From Pseudomonas sp. GCEP-101 (GTDB lineage Bacteria; Pseudomonadota; Gammaproteobacteria; Pseudomonadales; Pseudomonadaceae), in NCBI RefSeq assembly GCF_025133575.1, contig NZ_CP104011.1:5526965-5590964 (forward strand): a DNA stretch of 64,000 bases, given 5' to 3'. Made by a program: the position numbers and the translations under genes. The number at the start of each line of letters is the position of its first letter. Positions within the stretch are counted from its first letter, which is position 1. A model generated the notes under the pieces. The model had not been told where the DNA came from. It saw nothing but the letters and a program-made list of their open reading frames with translations, and searched no databases. This document shows positions 16,810 to 25,765 of this stretch, one piece after another.

Positions 16810-18231
16810 ATGAGCCCATTCGAAACCCTTCTGACTGCCCTCAAGACCGACGCCCTGCTGCAGCGCGACGGCGCCGAGACGCTCTATGCGCAGCTGGCCG
16901 GCGCCCTGACCGAGGCGATCCGCAGCGGCGCCCTGCAGCCGGGTGAGCGGTTGCCGCCGCACCGCGAACTGGCCAGCGAGCTGGGCATCAACATCACCAC
17001 CGTGACCCGCGCCATGGCTGTGCTGCAGGAGCAGGGGCTGATCGAAAGCCGCCCGGGCCGTGGCACCCAGGTCGCCCATCCGCGCCAGCCTGCGGTGCAG
17101 TTCCAGTCCGCGCCCAGCGATGCGCCGGGGTTGATCGACCTGAGCGTCAACCGCCCCGCCACCGACGCCTACAACAAGGCGCTGGTCGCCCTGCTGCCGC
17201 GTCTTGGCAACGACCCACGCTTCAGCGGCATGAAGGACTATCACCCTTCCGAGGGCATGCCCTGGGCGCGCGAGGCGGCAGCGCACTGGCTGCGGACGCT
17301 GGACGTCCCCGCCGAGGCCGGCAACCTGGTCGTCACCGAAGGCGCGCAGCACGGCATTGCCTGCATCCTGCGCGCGATGACGGCGGCCGGCGACACCGTG
17401 CTGGCCGATAGCATCACTTACCAGGGCATCAATGCCCTGTGCCGCTCGCTGGGCCTGAACCTGGTGGGCGTGGACGGCGACGCGCGCGGCATGAGTCCGC
17501 AGGCCCTCAGCGAGGCCATCGCAACCCACGCACCGCGCCTGCTGTTCCTCGTGCCGTCGATCCACAACCCCACCGCCATCACCCTCGATGCGCAACGTCG
17601 CGCGGAGTTGCTGGCGGTGATGGAGCCTCACGACGACCTCTGGCTGATCGAAGACGACGTCTACCGTGCGTTGCTCGAACACCGCGACGACACCTTTATC
17701 ACCCACCGTCCGCAGCGCACGTTCTACGTCACCGCGCTTTCCAAGTGCATCGCTCCCGGCCTGCGCATGGGCTTTGTGGTGGCACCGCCCGCCCAGGTGC
17801 AGAACATCGCCGCTACCTTGCGCATCGACTGCTGGAGCACCTCGCCGCTGAACGCGCTGATTGCTACCCGGTTGATCGAAGAGCGTGTCAGCGACGAGCT
17901 GATCGCCCACCAGCGCGAGGAACTGCGCGCCCGCCAGGCGCTGCTGGCCGAGCACCTGAAGGGCCTGCGCTACCAGGCCAGCGACGTCGGCACCCACGCC
18001 TGGCTGCACCTGCCCGAGCCCTGGAATGCCTCGCGCTTTGCCCGTCTCTGCCAGGAACAGGGCGTCGGCGTGCTGCCCGGCGGTGCCTTCAGCCTGCGCC
18101 AGGACCAGTCACCCAACGCGGTGCGCATCAATCTTTCCGCGGCCAAGTCGCGCGAGCAGCTGGTCCAGGCCCTGGACGTCATCGCCCGTCTCGCGCAGCA
18201 AGGCCATCTCCACATGCACGACAGGGTCTGA
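16810..18231 (+). CDS. MocR-type GntR/aminotransferase-fold transcriptional regulator
   Basis: A 473-residue protein with an N-terminal winged helix (about 20-90; QLAGALTEAIRSGALQPGERLPPHRELASEL) and a class I aminotransferase-like domain (about 110-470). The PLP-binding Lys is expected at 312 in TALSKCIAPGLRMGF. Such proteins sense an amino acid or PLP adduct and control adjacent catabolic genes. The gene is divergent from the permease and starts an apparent operon with the DadA-like oxidase (7-bp gap) and RidA. The repeats upstream are its likely operators. Confidence 0.92.
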   Translation: MSPFETLLTALKTDALLQRDGAETLYAQLAGALTEAIRSGALQPGERLPPHRELASELGINITTVTRAMAVLQEQGLIESRPGRGTQVAHPRQPAVQFQSAPSDAPGLIDLSVNRPATDAYNKALVALLPRLGNDPRFSGMKDYHPSEGMPWAREAAAHWLRTLDVPAEAGNLVVTEGAQHGIACILRAMTAAGDTVLADSITYQGINALCRSLGLNLVGVDGDARGMSPQALSEAIATHAPRLLFLVPSIHNPTAITLDAQRRAELLAVMEPHDDLWLIEDDVYRALLEHRDDTFITHRPQRTFYVTALSKCIAPGLRMGFVVAPPAQVQNIAATLRIDCWSTSPLNALIATRLIEERVSDELIAHQREELRARQALLAEHLKGLRYQASDVGTHAWLHLPEPWNASRFARLCQEQGVGVLPGGAFSLRQDQSPNAVRINLSAAKSREQLVQALDVIARLAQQGHLHMHDRV

Positions 18232-18238
18232 AACCTCG

Positions 18239-19483
18239 ATGAAATTGCCGGAACGTTGTGAAGTTGCCGTCGTCGGCGCCGGAGCGGTGGGCGTCGCCAC
18301 CGCCCTCTGGCTGCGCCGCCAGGGCTATCAAGTGATTGTGCTGGAGCGCGACGCGGTCGCCGCCGGCGCCTCCTACGGCAATGCCGGCACCTTCGCACCC
18401 TACGGCTGCATGCCCATCGCGCAACCGGGCCTGCTCAAGGACATTCCGCGCCTGCTGTTTTCACCTGACTCGCCCTTCGTCATCCGCTGGTCGCGCCTGC
18501 CGCGGCTGATGCCCTGGCTGCTGCGCTTCCTCGACCAGTGCCGACCGCAGAACTTCCAACGCAACGCCACCGCCCTCGCCCAACTGCTGCAGCACACCTA
18601 CGAGGGTTACGCGCCACTGCTGGACGAGGCGCCCGCTGCCAACCGGCATCTGCGCCACAAGGGCTGCATCTACGCCTATGCCAGCCAGGACAGCCTGCGC
18701 GCCGCGGATGCCGGTTACGCCCTGCGCGAGCGATTTGGCATTCCCCAGCAACGCCTGGGCCGCGAGGAGCTTGAGGCACTTGAACCGGCGCTGGCGGGCA
18801 AGAGCGTGGGCGGCATCCTGTTCCCCGAGTCGTCGCACCTGGACGATCCACAACGCTTCTTCGAGGACCTGGCCGCTCCGCTGCTGGCCGAGGGCGCCCT
18901 CCACTTCAATGCGGTGGAGCGGCTCAGCCGGCAGCGCAACGGTCTGCAACTGGATTGCGCGGATGGCCAGCGCCTGCTCGCCGATCGCGTGGTGCTCTGT
19001 GGCGGCGCCTGGTCCGCCGCCCTCGCCCGCCAGGTGGGCGACCGCATCCCGCTGGACACCGAACGGGGCTACCACCTGGAGTTCGACCTCGACGACACCC
19101 TGCTCGAGCGCCCCTGCTGCCCGGTGGAAAGCGCCTTCTACATGACCCCCATGGCCGGCCGCCTGCGCGTGGCCGGCACCGTGGAACTGGGCTCGATCCG
19201 CGACGCGGCCAACCCGCAGCGCTTCGACTACCTGGAACAGCGGGTGCGCCGCGTGCTCGGCCTGCGCGCTCCGGTGGCGCGGCGCTGGCTGGGCTTCCGG
19301 CCGTCGCTGCCGGACTCGCTGCCGGTGATCGGCGCTTCCCCCAATGAGCCACGGCTGATTCACGCCTTCGGCCACCAGCATCTCGGCCTCACCCTTGCTG
19401 GCGCCACCGGGCAACTGGTCGCCCAGATCCTCGATGGCAGGGCGCCGGACTGGCTCGACAGTTTTTCCGCACGACGCTTCTGA
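18239..19483 (+). CDS. DadA-like FAD-dependent amino-acid dehydrogenase/oxidase
   Basis: A 414-residue FAD-dependent oxidoreductase of the DAO/DadA family. The Rossmann motif VVGAGAVGVATALWLRR is at residues 11-27, and the C-terminal block RPSLPDSLPVIGAS...AFGHQHLGLTLAGATG is typical of DadA-type enzymes. The frame is open upstream into the MocR gene, but the ATG at 18239, 7 bp after its stop, gives the family N-terminus. It would oxidise an amino acid (often the D-form) to an imino acid, which the neighbouring RidA can hydrolyse. It is a paralog type, not necessarily alanine-specific. Confidence 0.88.
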   Translation: MKLPERCEVAVVGAGAVGVATALWLRRQGYQVIVLERDAVAAGASYGNAGTFAPYGCMPIAQPGLLKDIPRLLFSPDSPFVIRWSRLPRLMPWLLRFLDQCRPQNFQRNATALAQLLQHTYEGYAPLLDEAPAANRHLRHKGCIYAYASQDSLRAADAGYALRERFGIPQQRLGREELEALEPALAGKSVGGILFPESSHLDDPQRFFEDLAAPLLAEGALHFNAVERLSRQRNGLQLDCADGQRLLADRVVLCGGAWSAALARQVGDRIPLDTERGYHLEFDLDDTLLERPCCPVESAFYMTPMAGRLRVAGTVELGSIRDAANPQRFDYLEQRVRRVLGLRAPVARRWLGFRPSLPDSLPVIGASPNEPRLIHAFGHQHLGLTLAGATGQLVAQILDGRAPDWLDSFSARRF

Positions 19484-19500
19484 CCCAAGGAGTTCCACCC

Positions 19501-19854
19501 ATGAGTATCCAGCGCAAGCAGACCGGCCCACGCATGAGCCAGATCGTCATCCACCGCGACACCGTTTACCTCGCCGGCCAGGTCGGCGAGGTGCACCAAT
19601 CGGTGGCGGAGCAGACCCGCACCGCACTGGCGCACGTCGACGCCCTGCTCGATGAAGCCGGCACCACGCGCCAGCACCTCTTGCAGACCATCATCTGGCT
19701 CGCCGACATGGCCGACTTCGCCGAGATGAACGCCGTGTGGGATGCCTGGGTGCCCGCCGGCCACGCTCCGGCGCGGGCCTGCGGCGAAGCGAAACTGGCA
19801 GACCCTCGGTTGCGGGTAGAGGTGATCGTTACCGCAGCCATCGAAGCTGCCTGA
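19501..19854 (+). CDS. RidA family imine/enamine deaminase
   Basis: A 117-residue protein of the YjgF/YER057c/UK114 fold, with a good AAGGAG site 8 bp before the ATG. The substrate-binding Arg is retained (Arg92 in PARACGEAKL), as is the Glu of RVEVIV (Glu107). RidA enzymes hydrolyse reactive imines and enamines released by PLP or FAD enzymes. Lying 17 bp behind a DadA-like oxidase, it probably converts that enzyme's imine product to a keto acid and ammonia. Confidence 0.92.
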   Translation: MSIQRKQTGPRMSQIVIHRDTVYLAGQVGEVHQSVAEQTRTALAHVDALLDEAGTTRQHLLQTIIWLADMADFAEMNAVWDAWVPAGHAPARACGEAKLADPRLRVEVIVTAAIEAA

Positions 19855-19908
19855 TATCCAGCCACAAGGAAGACAGTCACGGAGGCAGCGACAAGCCCCG
19901 GTCTTTCG

Positions 19909-20868
19909 TCAGCTGCGACGGGTGAGATCGCGCGTGAACTGCTGCTCCGTGACGCTCGTGCCCCATTGGTCGCCCTGCGCTTCGCGGGTCAGCTCGAAGC
20001 CGAACGACTCGTAGAGCCGGCGCGCCGCATCCAGGCCCTTGAATGTCCAGAGCTGGACGGCGGAGAAGCCCTGCTCGGCGCAGAAGGCCATGGCCTCCTC
20101 CAGCAGGCGGCGCCCCACGCCCTGGCCCCGACAGTGCTCGTCGAGGATGAACCAGCGCAGGTGCGCCTCGCCGTTGCCCAGGTCCTCGCCATCGATGGCG
20201 ACCGAGCCGACTATTCGCGGACCCTGCTCGGCCACCCAGATGCCATTGCGTGGCTGGTTCAGGCGCCCGGCGAAGGCTGCGATGCCGGTTGCCACCTGGC
20301 TTTCGAAGAACTGCCCGAAGCCGGAATGCCGCGAGTAGAAGCTGGCGTGCATTTCCGTCACGCGCCCGATCAGCCCGGGACGATACCCCGACGACACCCG
20401 GATGACCGAACCGGCCGGCGGTTCCGCGCCGAGGCGCTGTGCCCTCAGGGCCTGCGCGTAGGCCTCCAGCCCCTGCGCGATGGAACGCTGTTGCGCGCCG
20501 TCCAACGCTGTCAGCGCGGTCGTCACCTGCCGCTGACCGTAGGCATGGATGGCGCCGACCGTACGCGTTCCCTGGGCCGTCAGGCTGAGTCGCTTGGTTC
20601 GCGCATCGTCATCCGACGCGGTCTCTTGCACCTCACCGGAGCGAACGAGCTTCGCCACCAGGCGGCTGACGCTGGATTTTTCCAGCCCGAGAACCTGCAC
20701 GAGCTGCGCGGCGCTCAGCGTACCGCGGGCGCTCAACTCCAGCAGGGTGTGGACGGCGGAGGGCGAGTAATCGGTACCCGCCAGGGTCGTGCGCATGAAC
20801 CCCAGCTCGCGGACCATGGTGCGCGACGCGGCGCGAACCTGCTCCACCACGGATGGATCGATCGTCAT
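19909..20868 (-). CDS. MarR-GNAT fusion: transcriptional regulator with acetyltransferase domain
   Basis: A 319-residue fusion. Residues about 5-145 form a MarR winged-helix domain (TLSAAQLVQVLGLEKSSVSR and a DDDARTKRLSLTAQG wing). Residues 155-315 form a GNAT domain with the acetyl-CoA loop CRGQGVGRRLL (about 246-256) and LYESFGFELTREA. Such fusions are a recognised family, usually annotated bifunctional helix-turn-helix regulator/GNAT. It is convergent with ridA. A partial dyad just upstream may be its own operator. Confidence 0.9.
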   Translation of the reverse strand: MTIDPSVVEQVRAASRTMVRELGFMRTTLAGTDYSPSAVHTLLELSARGTLSAAQLVQVLGLEKSSVSRLVAKLVRSGEVQETASDDDARTKRLSLTAQGTRTVGAIHAYGQRQVTTALTALDGAQQRSIAQGLEAYAQALRAQRLGAEPPAGSVIRVSSGYRPGLIGRVTEMHASFYSRHSGFGQFFESQVATGIAAFAGRLNQPRNGIWVAEQGPRIVGSVAIDGEDLGNGEAHLRWFILDEHCRGQGVGRRLLEEAMAFCAEQGFSAVQLWTFKGLDAARRLYESFGFELTREAQGDQWGTSVTEQQFTRDLTRRS

Positions 20869-20889
20869 GGCATTTCCCCCGCCTAATTA

Positions 20890-20904
20890 GTTGCACGATA
20901 CAAC
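20890..20904. promoter_or_regulatory. Candidate MarR-type operator upstream of the MarR-GNAT gene
   Basis: GTTGCACGATACAAC, an imperfect inverted repeat (GTTG/CAAC outer arms around a CG centre), lies 22 bp upstream of the MarR-GNAT start. MarR proteins commonly bind such dyads in their own promoters. This is a positional inference from one site. Confidence 0.4.
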
Positions 20905-21031
20905 CATATCCTGGCGGATCGGTCGAGGGCGACACGACCAGCTGCTTGCTGCGGCAACTGCGTCGAACCGCCTCCGCAGCGGGCCCGGTAGTCAGTGCCC
21001 GACGAATCGCCGGCCGCACGCCTGCCCGGCG

Positions 21032-21940
21032 TCAGAACACCGACCAGCCGATCCGCGAGCTGAGCAGTTCGAGCGCCGCCATGCCGGCGAGGGAGTTGCC
21101 CGCCGCATTCAGCTCCGGCGACCACACGCAGACGCTGAACTGGCCGGGTACGACGGCCACGATCCCGCCGCCGACGCCGCTCTTGCCGGGCAGCCCCACG
21201 CGGTAGGCGAAGTTGCCCGCTTCGTCGTACAGCCCGCTGGTGGCCATGATCGAGTTGACCTGCTGGGTCTGGCGCCGGGTCAGGATCTGCTCGCCGCTGT
21301 GCTTGCAGAACCCGTCGTTGGCCAGGAAACAGAACGCCCGGGCCAGGTCGAGGCAGGTCATCTGCAGCGCGCAGTAGCTGAAATAGCTGCGCAGCACTGT
21401 CTCGACCTCGTTGTGGAAGTTACCGAAGGACTGCATCAGGTACGCCATGGCGGCGTTGCGCGCGCGGAACTGGTACTCCGAATCGGCGACACGGGCATCC
21501 ATCGTCACGTGGGGATTGCCCGACAGGCGGCGGACGAAATCGCGCATCGACAGGATGGGGGCGGCAAAGCGCGACTGGTTGATATCGCAGATCACCAGCG
21601 CACCGGCATTGATGAACGGATTGCGCGGACGCCCGCGTTCGAACTCCAGCTGCACCAGGGAGTTGAACGGCTGGCCCGAGGGCTCATGGCCCAGACGCTC
21701 CCAGATCGCTTCCCCGGAATGGCCGATCGCCTGAACCAGGCTGAACACCTTGGAAATACTCTGCACCGAGAACGGCACCAGCGCGTCGCCGGCGCAGTAA
21801 TAACTGCCGTCGTTGCCATAGACGGCAATGCCCAACTGCTGGGCCGGCACGTCCGCCAGCGCGGGGATGTAGTCGGCCACTTTGCCCTTGCCGATCAAGG
21901 GGCGTACTTCTTCGAGAATCTCGTTCAACAGCGTTTGCAT
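21032..21940 (-). CDS. glsA: Serine-dependent glutaminase
   Basis: A 302-residue glutaminase of the beta-lactamase-like fold, close to the usual ~308. The nucleophile motif FSVQSISKVF gives Ser61 and Lys64 (SxxK), and later blocks NPFINAGALV, FRARNAAMAYLM and GLPGKSGVGGGI are family-typical. The ATG at 21940 gives the family N-terminus (MQTLLNEILEEVRPLIGKGKVADYIP); the frame is open another 97 codons upstream without resemblance to the family. It converts glutamine to glutamate and ammonia in the cytoplasm. It is divergent from a flavin monooxygenase gene across a 235-bp region. Confidence 0.95.
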   Translation of the reverse strand: MQTLLNEILEEVRPLIGKGKVADYIPALADVPAQQLGIAVYGNDGSYYCAGDALVPFSVQSISKVFSLVQAIGHSGEAIWERLGHEPSGQPFNSLVQLEFERGRPRNPFINAGALVICDINQSRFAAPILSMRDFVRRLSGNPHVTMDARVADSEYQFRARNAAMAYLMQSFGNFHNEVETVLRSYFSYCALQMTCLDLARAFCFLANDGFCKHSGEQILTRRQTQQVNSIMATSGLYDEAGNFAYRVGLPGKSGVGGGIVAVVPGQFSVCVWSPELNAAGNSLAGMAALELLSSRIGWSVF

Positions 21941-22096
21941 GGCAGGCCCTGTTATCAGTCCCCAGACAACGGCGCGGGGCAGATTCCTTGACGCAGGTCG
22001 AACCGGGGAAATCACATCGTCGGGCTCAAAATGGCAGGAGGGAGGCGGCGGGGAGGATTCGGCCGCAGACGCCGTATTTGTGACACAACACCCAAT

Positions 22097-22114
22097 ATTG
22101 AAACATTCGTCAAT
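22097..22114. promoter_or_regulatory. Possible regulator site upstream of the first flavin monooxygenase
   Basis: ATTGAAACATTCGTCAAT has 5-bp outer arms (ATTGA/TCAAT) and the same 18-bp length as the two palindromes of the central divergent promoter near 30.6 kb, with a similar TTGA...TCAA frame. It lies about 60 bp before the monooxygenase start. It might bind the adjacent TetR protein. The match is weak. Confidence 0.3.
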
Positions 22115-22175
22115 TTTGATAGAGTCCGAAACGGGACCTCCCCGGCCCGCCCCACTCCGTTTCAGGACCCGCCCC

Positions 22176-23756
22176 ATGCATAACAACAACAAGCAACTGC
22201 CCTGCTCGATTGATGTCCTGGTCATTGGCAACGGCCCGGTCGGCGCGACACTCGCCGCGCTGCTCGGCCGCTACGGCGTCAATGCCCTGGTCGTGGACAA
22301 GGTCCATGACGTCCTGCTGATGCCGCGCGCCATCGCGCTGGACAACGAGGCGCTGCGCATCCTGCAGCTCGCCGGCCTGGCGGAAGACGCCTTCGATACC
22401 CTGACCATCGGCCAGGTAAAAATGCACTGCCCGCTGGTGGGGCAATTCGGCCAGGCCAACACCCGCGGCCGGATCGACGGCCACCCAAAGCTGGTGACCT
22501 TCTATCAGCCGGACCTGGAGCAGGCGATGCGCAAGCAGGCCGCGCATTACGCCAACGTGCAGTTCCAGGGCGGCCTGACGCTGCGGGACCTGGTGCAGGA
22601 CGGGACGGGCGTGTCCGCCTCGCTGGAAGACGACAGCGGCCAGGTCCACCAGGTCCGTGCCGCGTACCTGGTCGGGGCCGATGGCGCCAGCTCGAAGGTC
22701 CGCACGCTCATTGGCCAGGACTTCGAAGGACAGAGCTACGCCGAGGACTGGCTGATCGTCGATGCCGGTTCCCGCCACGGCCAGGCGATCGACCACGTCG
22801 AGTTTCTCTGCGATCACCGTCGCCCCACACCGCACATGCCCGCACCAGGCGGCCGCGAGCGCTGGGAGTTCATGCTGCAGCGGGGCGAAACCCGCGCCGA
22901 GATGGAAAGCGACGAGCGCATCAGCCAGCTCCTGCAGCCCTGGATTCCCGCGGGCCAGCTGCACATCGAACGCAAGGCCGTGTACCGGTTCCACGCGCGC
23001 TGCTGCGACTCCTTCCAGAAGGGCCGGGTCTTCCTGATCGGCGATGCCGCGCACATCACCCCGCCCTTCGTTGGCCAGGGCCTGGTGGCTGGTCTGCGCG
23101 ATGCCGCCAACCTGGCATGGAAGCTGAGCTGGGTGCTCCAGGGCCGGGCGTCGCAGGCGATTCTCGACACCTACGATGAGGAACGTCGCCCTCACGCCCG
23201 CGAGATGATCGCGCTGGCCAAGCTCATGGGCCGCCTGGTGATGCCCGGCAACGCCTGGGCAGCCGCCACGATCCACGGCCTGATGAAGGCGCTGCGCCTG
23301 ATCCCGGCCGCGCGCCGGCATTTCGAGGACCTCGACATCAAGCCGAAGAACCGCTTCAAGCGTGGCCTGTTCACGCCGGACAAACGCCGCAAGGGCCCAG
23401 CCAACGGCGCCCTCTTCCCGCAGGGCTGGGTGCGCCACCAGGGCCGGGTCTGCCTGAGCGATGACCTGCTGGGCGACCGCCTGCAACTGGTGGGCCTGGG
23501 CACGAACCCGCGCAGCTGGCTGGACACGCACCAACAGCAGCAGTGGGAGGCAATGGGCGGCGGCTTCCTGCAGATCGGGCTGGAACGCAGCGGCGGCGCT
23601 GCGGAATTCGCCGAGGAACTGGACGGCAACCTGCTGGGCGCCTGGGCCGCGCCGACCCTCGCGGTGGTGCGCCCGGACCGCATCATCATGCACCAGGCGC
23701 CGGCCCACCGCGCCGACGACCTGTTGCAGCGCTGCCAGGCGCTGCTGCGCGCCTGA
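22176..23756 (+). CDS. FAD-dependent aromatic monooxygenase (PHBH/MhpA family), copy 1
   Basis: A 526-residue class A flavoprotein monooxygenase. It has the FAD Rossmann motif VIGNGPVGATLAALL (Gly18, Gly20, Gly23) and the second FAD motif VFLIGDAAHITPPFVGQG, with GQGLVAGLRDAANLAWKLSWVL after it, and a thioredoxin-like C-terminal domain. The closest recognisable type is 3-(3-hydroxyphenyl)propionate hydroxylase. The start chosen is MHNNNKQLPC; the frame is open upstream but without family resemblance. It is followed 64 bp later by a TetR gene and is one of three such enzymes in 8.4 kb. Substrate unknown. Confidence 0.88.
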   Translation: MHNNNKQLPCSIDVLVIGNGPVGATLAALLGRYGVNALVVDKVHDVLLMPRAIALDNEALRILQLAGLAEDAFDTLTIGQVKMHCPLVGQFGQANTRGRIDGHPKLVTFYQPDLEQAMRKQAAHYANVQFQGGLTLRDLVQDGTGVSASLEDDSGQVHQVRAAYLVGADGASSKVRTLIGQDFEGQSYAEDWLIVDAGSRHGQAIDHVEFLCDHRRPTPHMPAPGGRERWEFMLQRGETRAEMESDERISQLLQPWIPAGQLHIERKAVYRFHARCCDSFQKGRVFLIGDAAHITPPFVGQGLVAGLRDAANLAWKLSWVLQGRASQAILDTYDEERRPHAREMIALAKLMGRLVMPGNAWAAATIHGLMKALRLIPAARRHFEDLDIKPKNRFKRGLFTPDKRRKGPANGALFPQGWVRHQGRVCLSDDLLGDRLQLVGLGTNPRSWLDTHQQQQWEAMGGGFLQIGLERSGGAAEFAEELDGNLLGAWAAPTLAVVRPDRIIMHQAPAHRADDLLQRCQALLRA

Positions 23757-23820
23757 AGCAGTACCCCATGGCAGCGGGCTTCCCTTATTATCGGCGCAGT
23801 TCCGCTGCCAGGTTCGCCCC

Positions 23821-24477
23821 ATGACCGATCGCCCTGCTTCGCCCCGCCCAGAGTCTCCCGTCGAGCCGTTGACGCGTGGCCACAAGAAGCGTGCGCGCAC
23901 GCGCCAGGGCCTGCTGGACGCGGCACTGCGCCTGTTCTCCCGGCAGGATGTGGCGGCCACGGCGCTGCAGGAACTGGCCACCGAGGCGGAGGTGTCGACG
24001 GGCACCATCTACAACTACTTCCGCACGCGCGAGGAGTTGGCCGAGGCGGTCGGCCTGGCGCTGGCCAGCGAGTTTTCCGAGACCATCACGGAACTCAGCG
24101 AGGGCGTCTCCAGCGGCGCCCAGCGCCTGGCCATCGGTGTGCGGATGTTCATTCGCCAGGCCCAGGCGGACCCGCAATGGGCCAGCGCCCTGGTGCGGGT
24201 GATCCACTTCGACCGCGCCATGCATTCCAAGCTCGCCGGGTATGTGCTCAACGACCTGCGCGCGGGGCTCGCGGAAGGAACGCTCCGCTATACCGACGAA
24301 GGCATCGCGCTGGACCTGGTGGTGTCCGCCGCCACCGGCGCCATGCGCGCGACCCTGGATGGCCGGGCGATTCCTGACCACGACGTGCGGGTCACCGAGA
24401 TGATCCTCCTCGCCCTCGGCGCGACAGCGGCAAAGGCGAAGAAGATCGCCGCCCTGCCCCTGCCGCAGGGCGACTGA
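23821..24477 (+). CDS. TetR-family regulator (first of the catabolic locus)
   Basis: A 218-residue regulator. The helix-turn-helix (about 22-68) reads TRQGLLDAALRLFSRQDVAATALQ with VSTGTIYNYFRTREELAEAV. The ligand domain is all-alpha. It lies 64 bp behind the first flavin monooxygenase and converges with the Old Yellow Enzyme gene (4-bp gap). It is a plausible local repressor of that monooxygenase or of the whole locus. Confidence 0.9.
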   Translation: MTDRPASPRPESPVEPLTRGHKKRARTRQGLLDAALRLFSRQDVAATALQELATEAEVSTGTIYNYFRTREELAEAVGLALASEFSETITELSEGVSSGAQRLAIGVRMFIRQAQADPQWASALVRVIHFDRAMHSKLAGYVLNDLRAGLAEGTLRYTDEGIALDLVVSAATGAMRATLDGRAIPDHDVRVTEMILLALGATAAKAKKIAALPLPQGD

Positions 24478-24481
24478 CGCT

Positions 24482-25711
24482 TCAGGGCTGGACCACCCAG
24501 CGTCGATAGCGGCGCGACTGCCGGCTCGTCTTGAGCTGGTTGCCGATCAGCGCCAGCAACGGCGAGATGCGCGGGTTCGTCGGTCGGCCCTGGCTGAGCA
24601 GTGTCAGTTGCTTCTTGACGATCGACTGCGTGGCGGCGGAGGCAAATGCCTTGTTCTTCCACGGCACCCGGATCGGCTCGATCGACGCCCCTTCGCCATT
24701 GCGCCAGCGCCGCGGCAACGCAGGGTCGACCGCCAGCGCGGTGGCCATGCCCACCATCGAGACCGGCCCCTGGAGCACCTGCTCCGCCACCTCGCGTCGG
24801 CGAATGCCGCCGGTGACCATCACCGGCATGGCGGCCGCCGCGGCGATGCGCTCGGCGAACTCGAGGAAGTACGCCTCGCGCGCCAGGGTACTGCCGTCCC
24901 GCGTCTGCCCCTGCATCGCCGGGCTCTCGTAGCTGCCGCCGGAGATCTCCACCAGGTCGACGGAGCGCTCGTTGAGCATGCGCACCACCGCCTCGGCGTC
25001 GTGCGCCTCGAAGCCGCCGCGCTGGAAATCCGCCGAGTTGAGCTTCACCGCCACGCAGAAGGTCGGGGCCACCTGGGCCCTGATCGCCTCCACCGTGCGC
25101 AGCAGGATGCGCGCGCGGTTGTCGAGGCTGCCGCCCCATTGGTCGTCACGCCGATTGCTCAGCGGCGAGAGGAACTGGCTGAACAGGTAGCCATGCGCGG
25201 CATGCACCTGCACGCCGGTGAAGCCGGCTCGCTCGGCCAGCCGGGCGGCCTCCACGTAGCGCTGAATCAGCCCGGTGATTTCCGCCTCGGCGAGCGCCCG
25301 CGGTTGGGCGAACAGGTTCTTCAGGCCCGGTATGTCCACGGCGATGGCTGACGGCCCCAGCGCCGGCTGCCCCAGCGCCGCCATCAGCTGACGGCCCGGA
25401 TGATTGATCTGCATCCAGGCCTGGGCTCCGTGGCTGCGGCACACCTCGGCCCAGGCGCTGAAGCGGCGCAGCAGCCGGTCGTTTTCCAGGACCACGCCAG
25501 CCGGCCCGGTCAGCGCGCGGCGATCGACCATCACGTTGCCGGTGATGATCAGCCCCGCGCCGCCCTCCGCCCAGCGGCGATAGAGACGGGTCAGCGACTC
25601 CCCCGGCGCATGGTCGGCATCGGCCAGGTTCTCTTCCATCGCGGCCTTGGCGATGCGGTTGGGGATCACCTGGCCGTTGGGCAGGTGCAAGGGTTCGAAC
25701 AGGGTGCTCAT
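24482..25711 (-). CDS. NADH:flavin oxidoreductase (Old Yellow Enzyme family)
   Basis: A 409-residue TIM-barrel flavoprotein. The OYE block HAAHGYLFSQFLSPLSNRRDDQWGG (about 182-206, given here as a landmark; key residues are the HAAH and the DDQWGG), an early NRIAKAAMEENL and a late GGIRRREVAEQVL are present. It lacks the C-terminal Fe-S/FAD extension of 2,4-dienoyl-CoA reductase. It would reduce an activated C=C bond. It is the last gene of a five-gene leftward operon starting at 30526, with monooxygenases upstream, so it may act on a ring-cleavage or unsaturated intermediate. Confidence 0.88.
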   Translation of the reverse strand: MSTLFEPLHLPNGQVIPNRIAKAAMEENLADADHAPGESLTRLYRRWAEGGAGLIITGNVMVDRRALTGPAGVVLENDRLLRRFSAWAEVCRSHGAQAWMQINHPGRQLMAALGQPALGPSAIAVDIPGLKNLFAQPRALAEAEITGLIQRYVEAARLAERAGFTGVQVHAAHGYLFSQFLSPLSNRRDDQWGGSLDNRARILLRTVEAIRAQVAPTFCVAVKLNSADFQRGGFEAHDAEAVVRMLNERSVDLVEISGGSYESPAMQGQTRDGSTLAREAYFLEFAERIAAAAAMPVMVTGGIRRREVAEQVLQGPVSMVGMATALAVDPALPRRWRNGEGASIEPIRVPWKNKAFASAATQSIVKKQLTLLSQGRPTNPRISPLLALIGNQLKTSRQSRRYRRWVVQP

Positions 25712-25765
25712 GGGTTCAATCCTTCGGATTCGGTGGCTGGGCGTTGCAGGTGGTGACGGCCTGGG

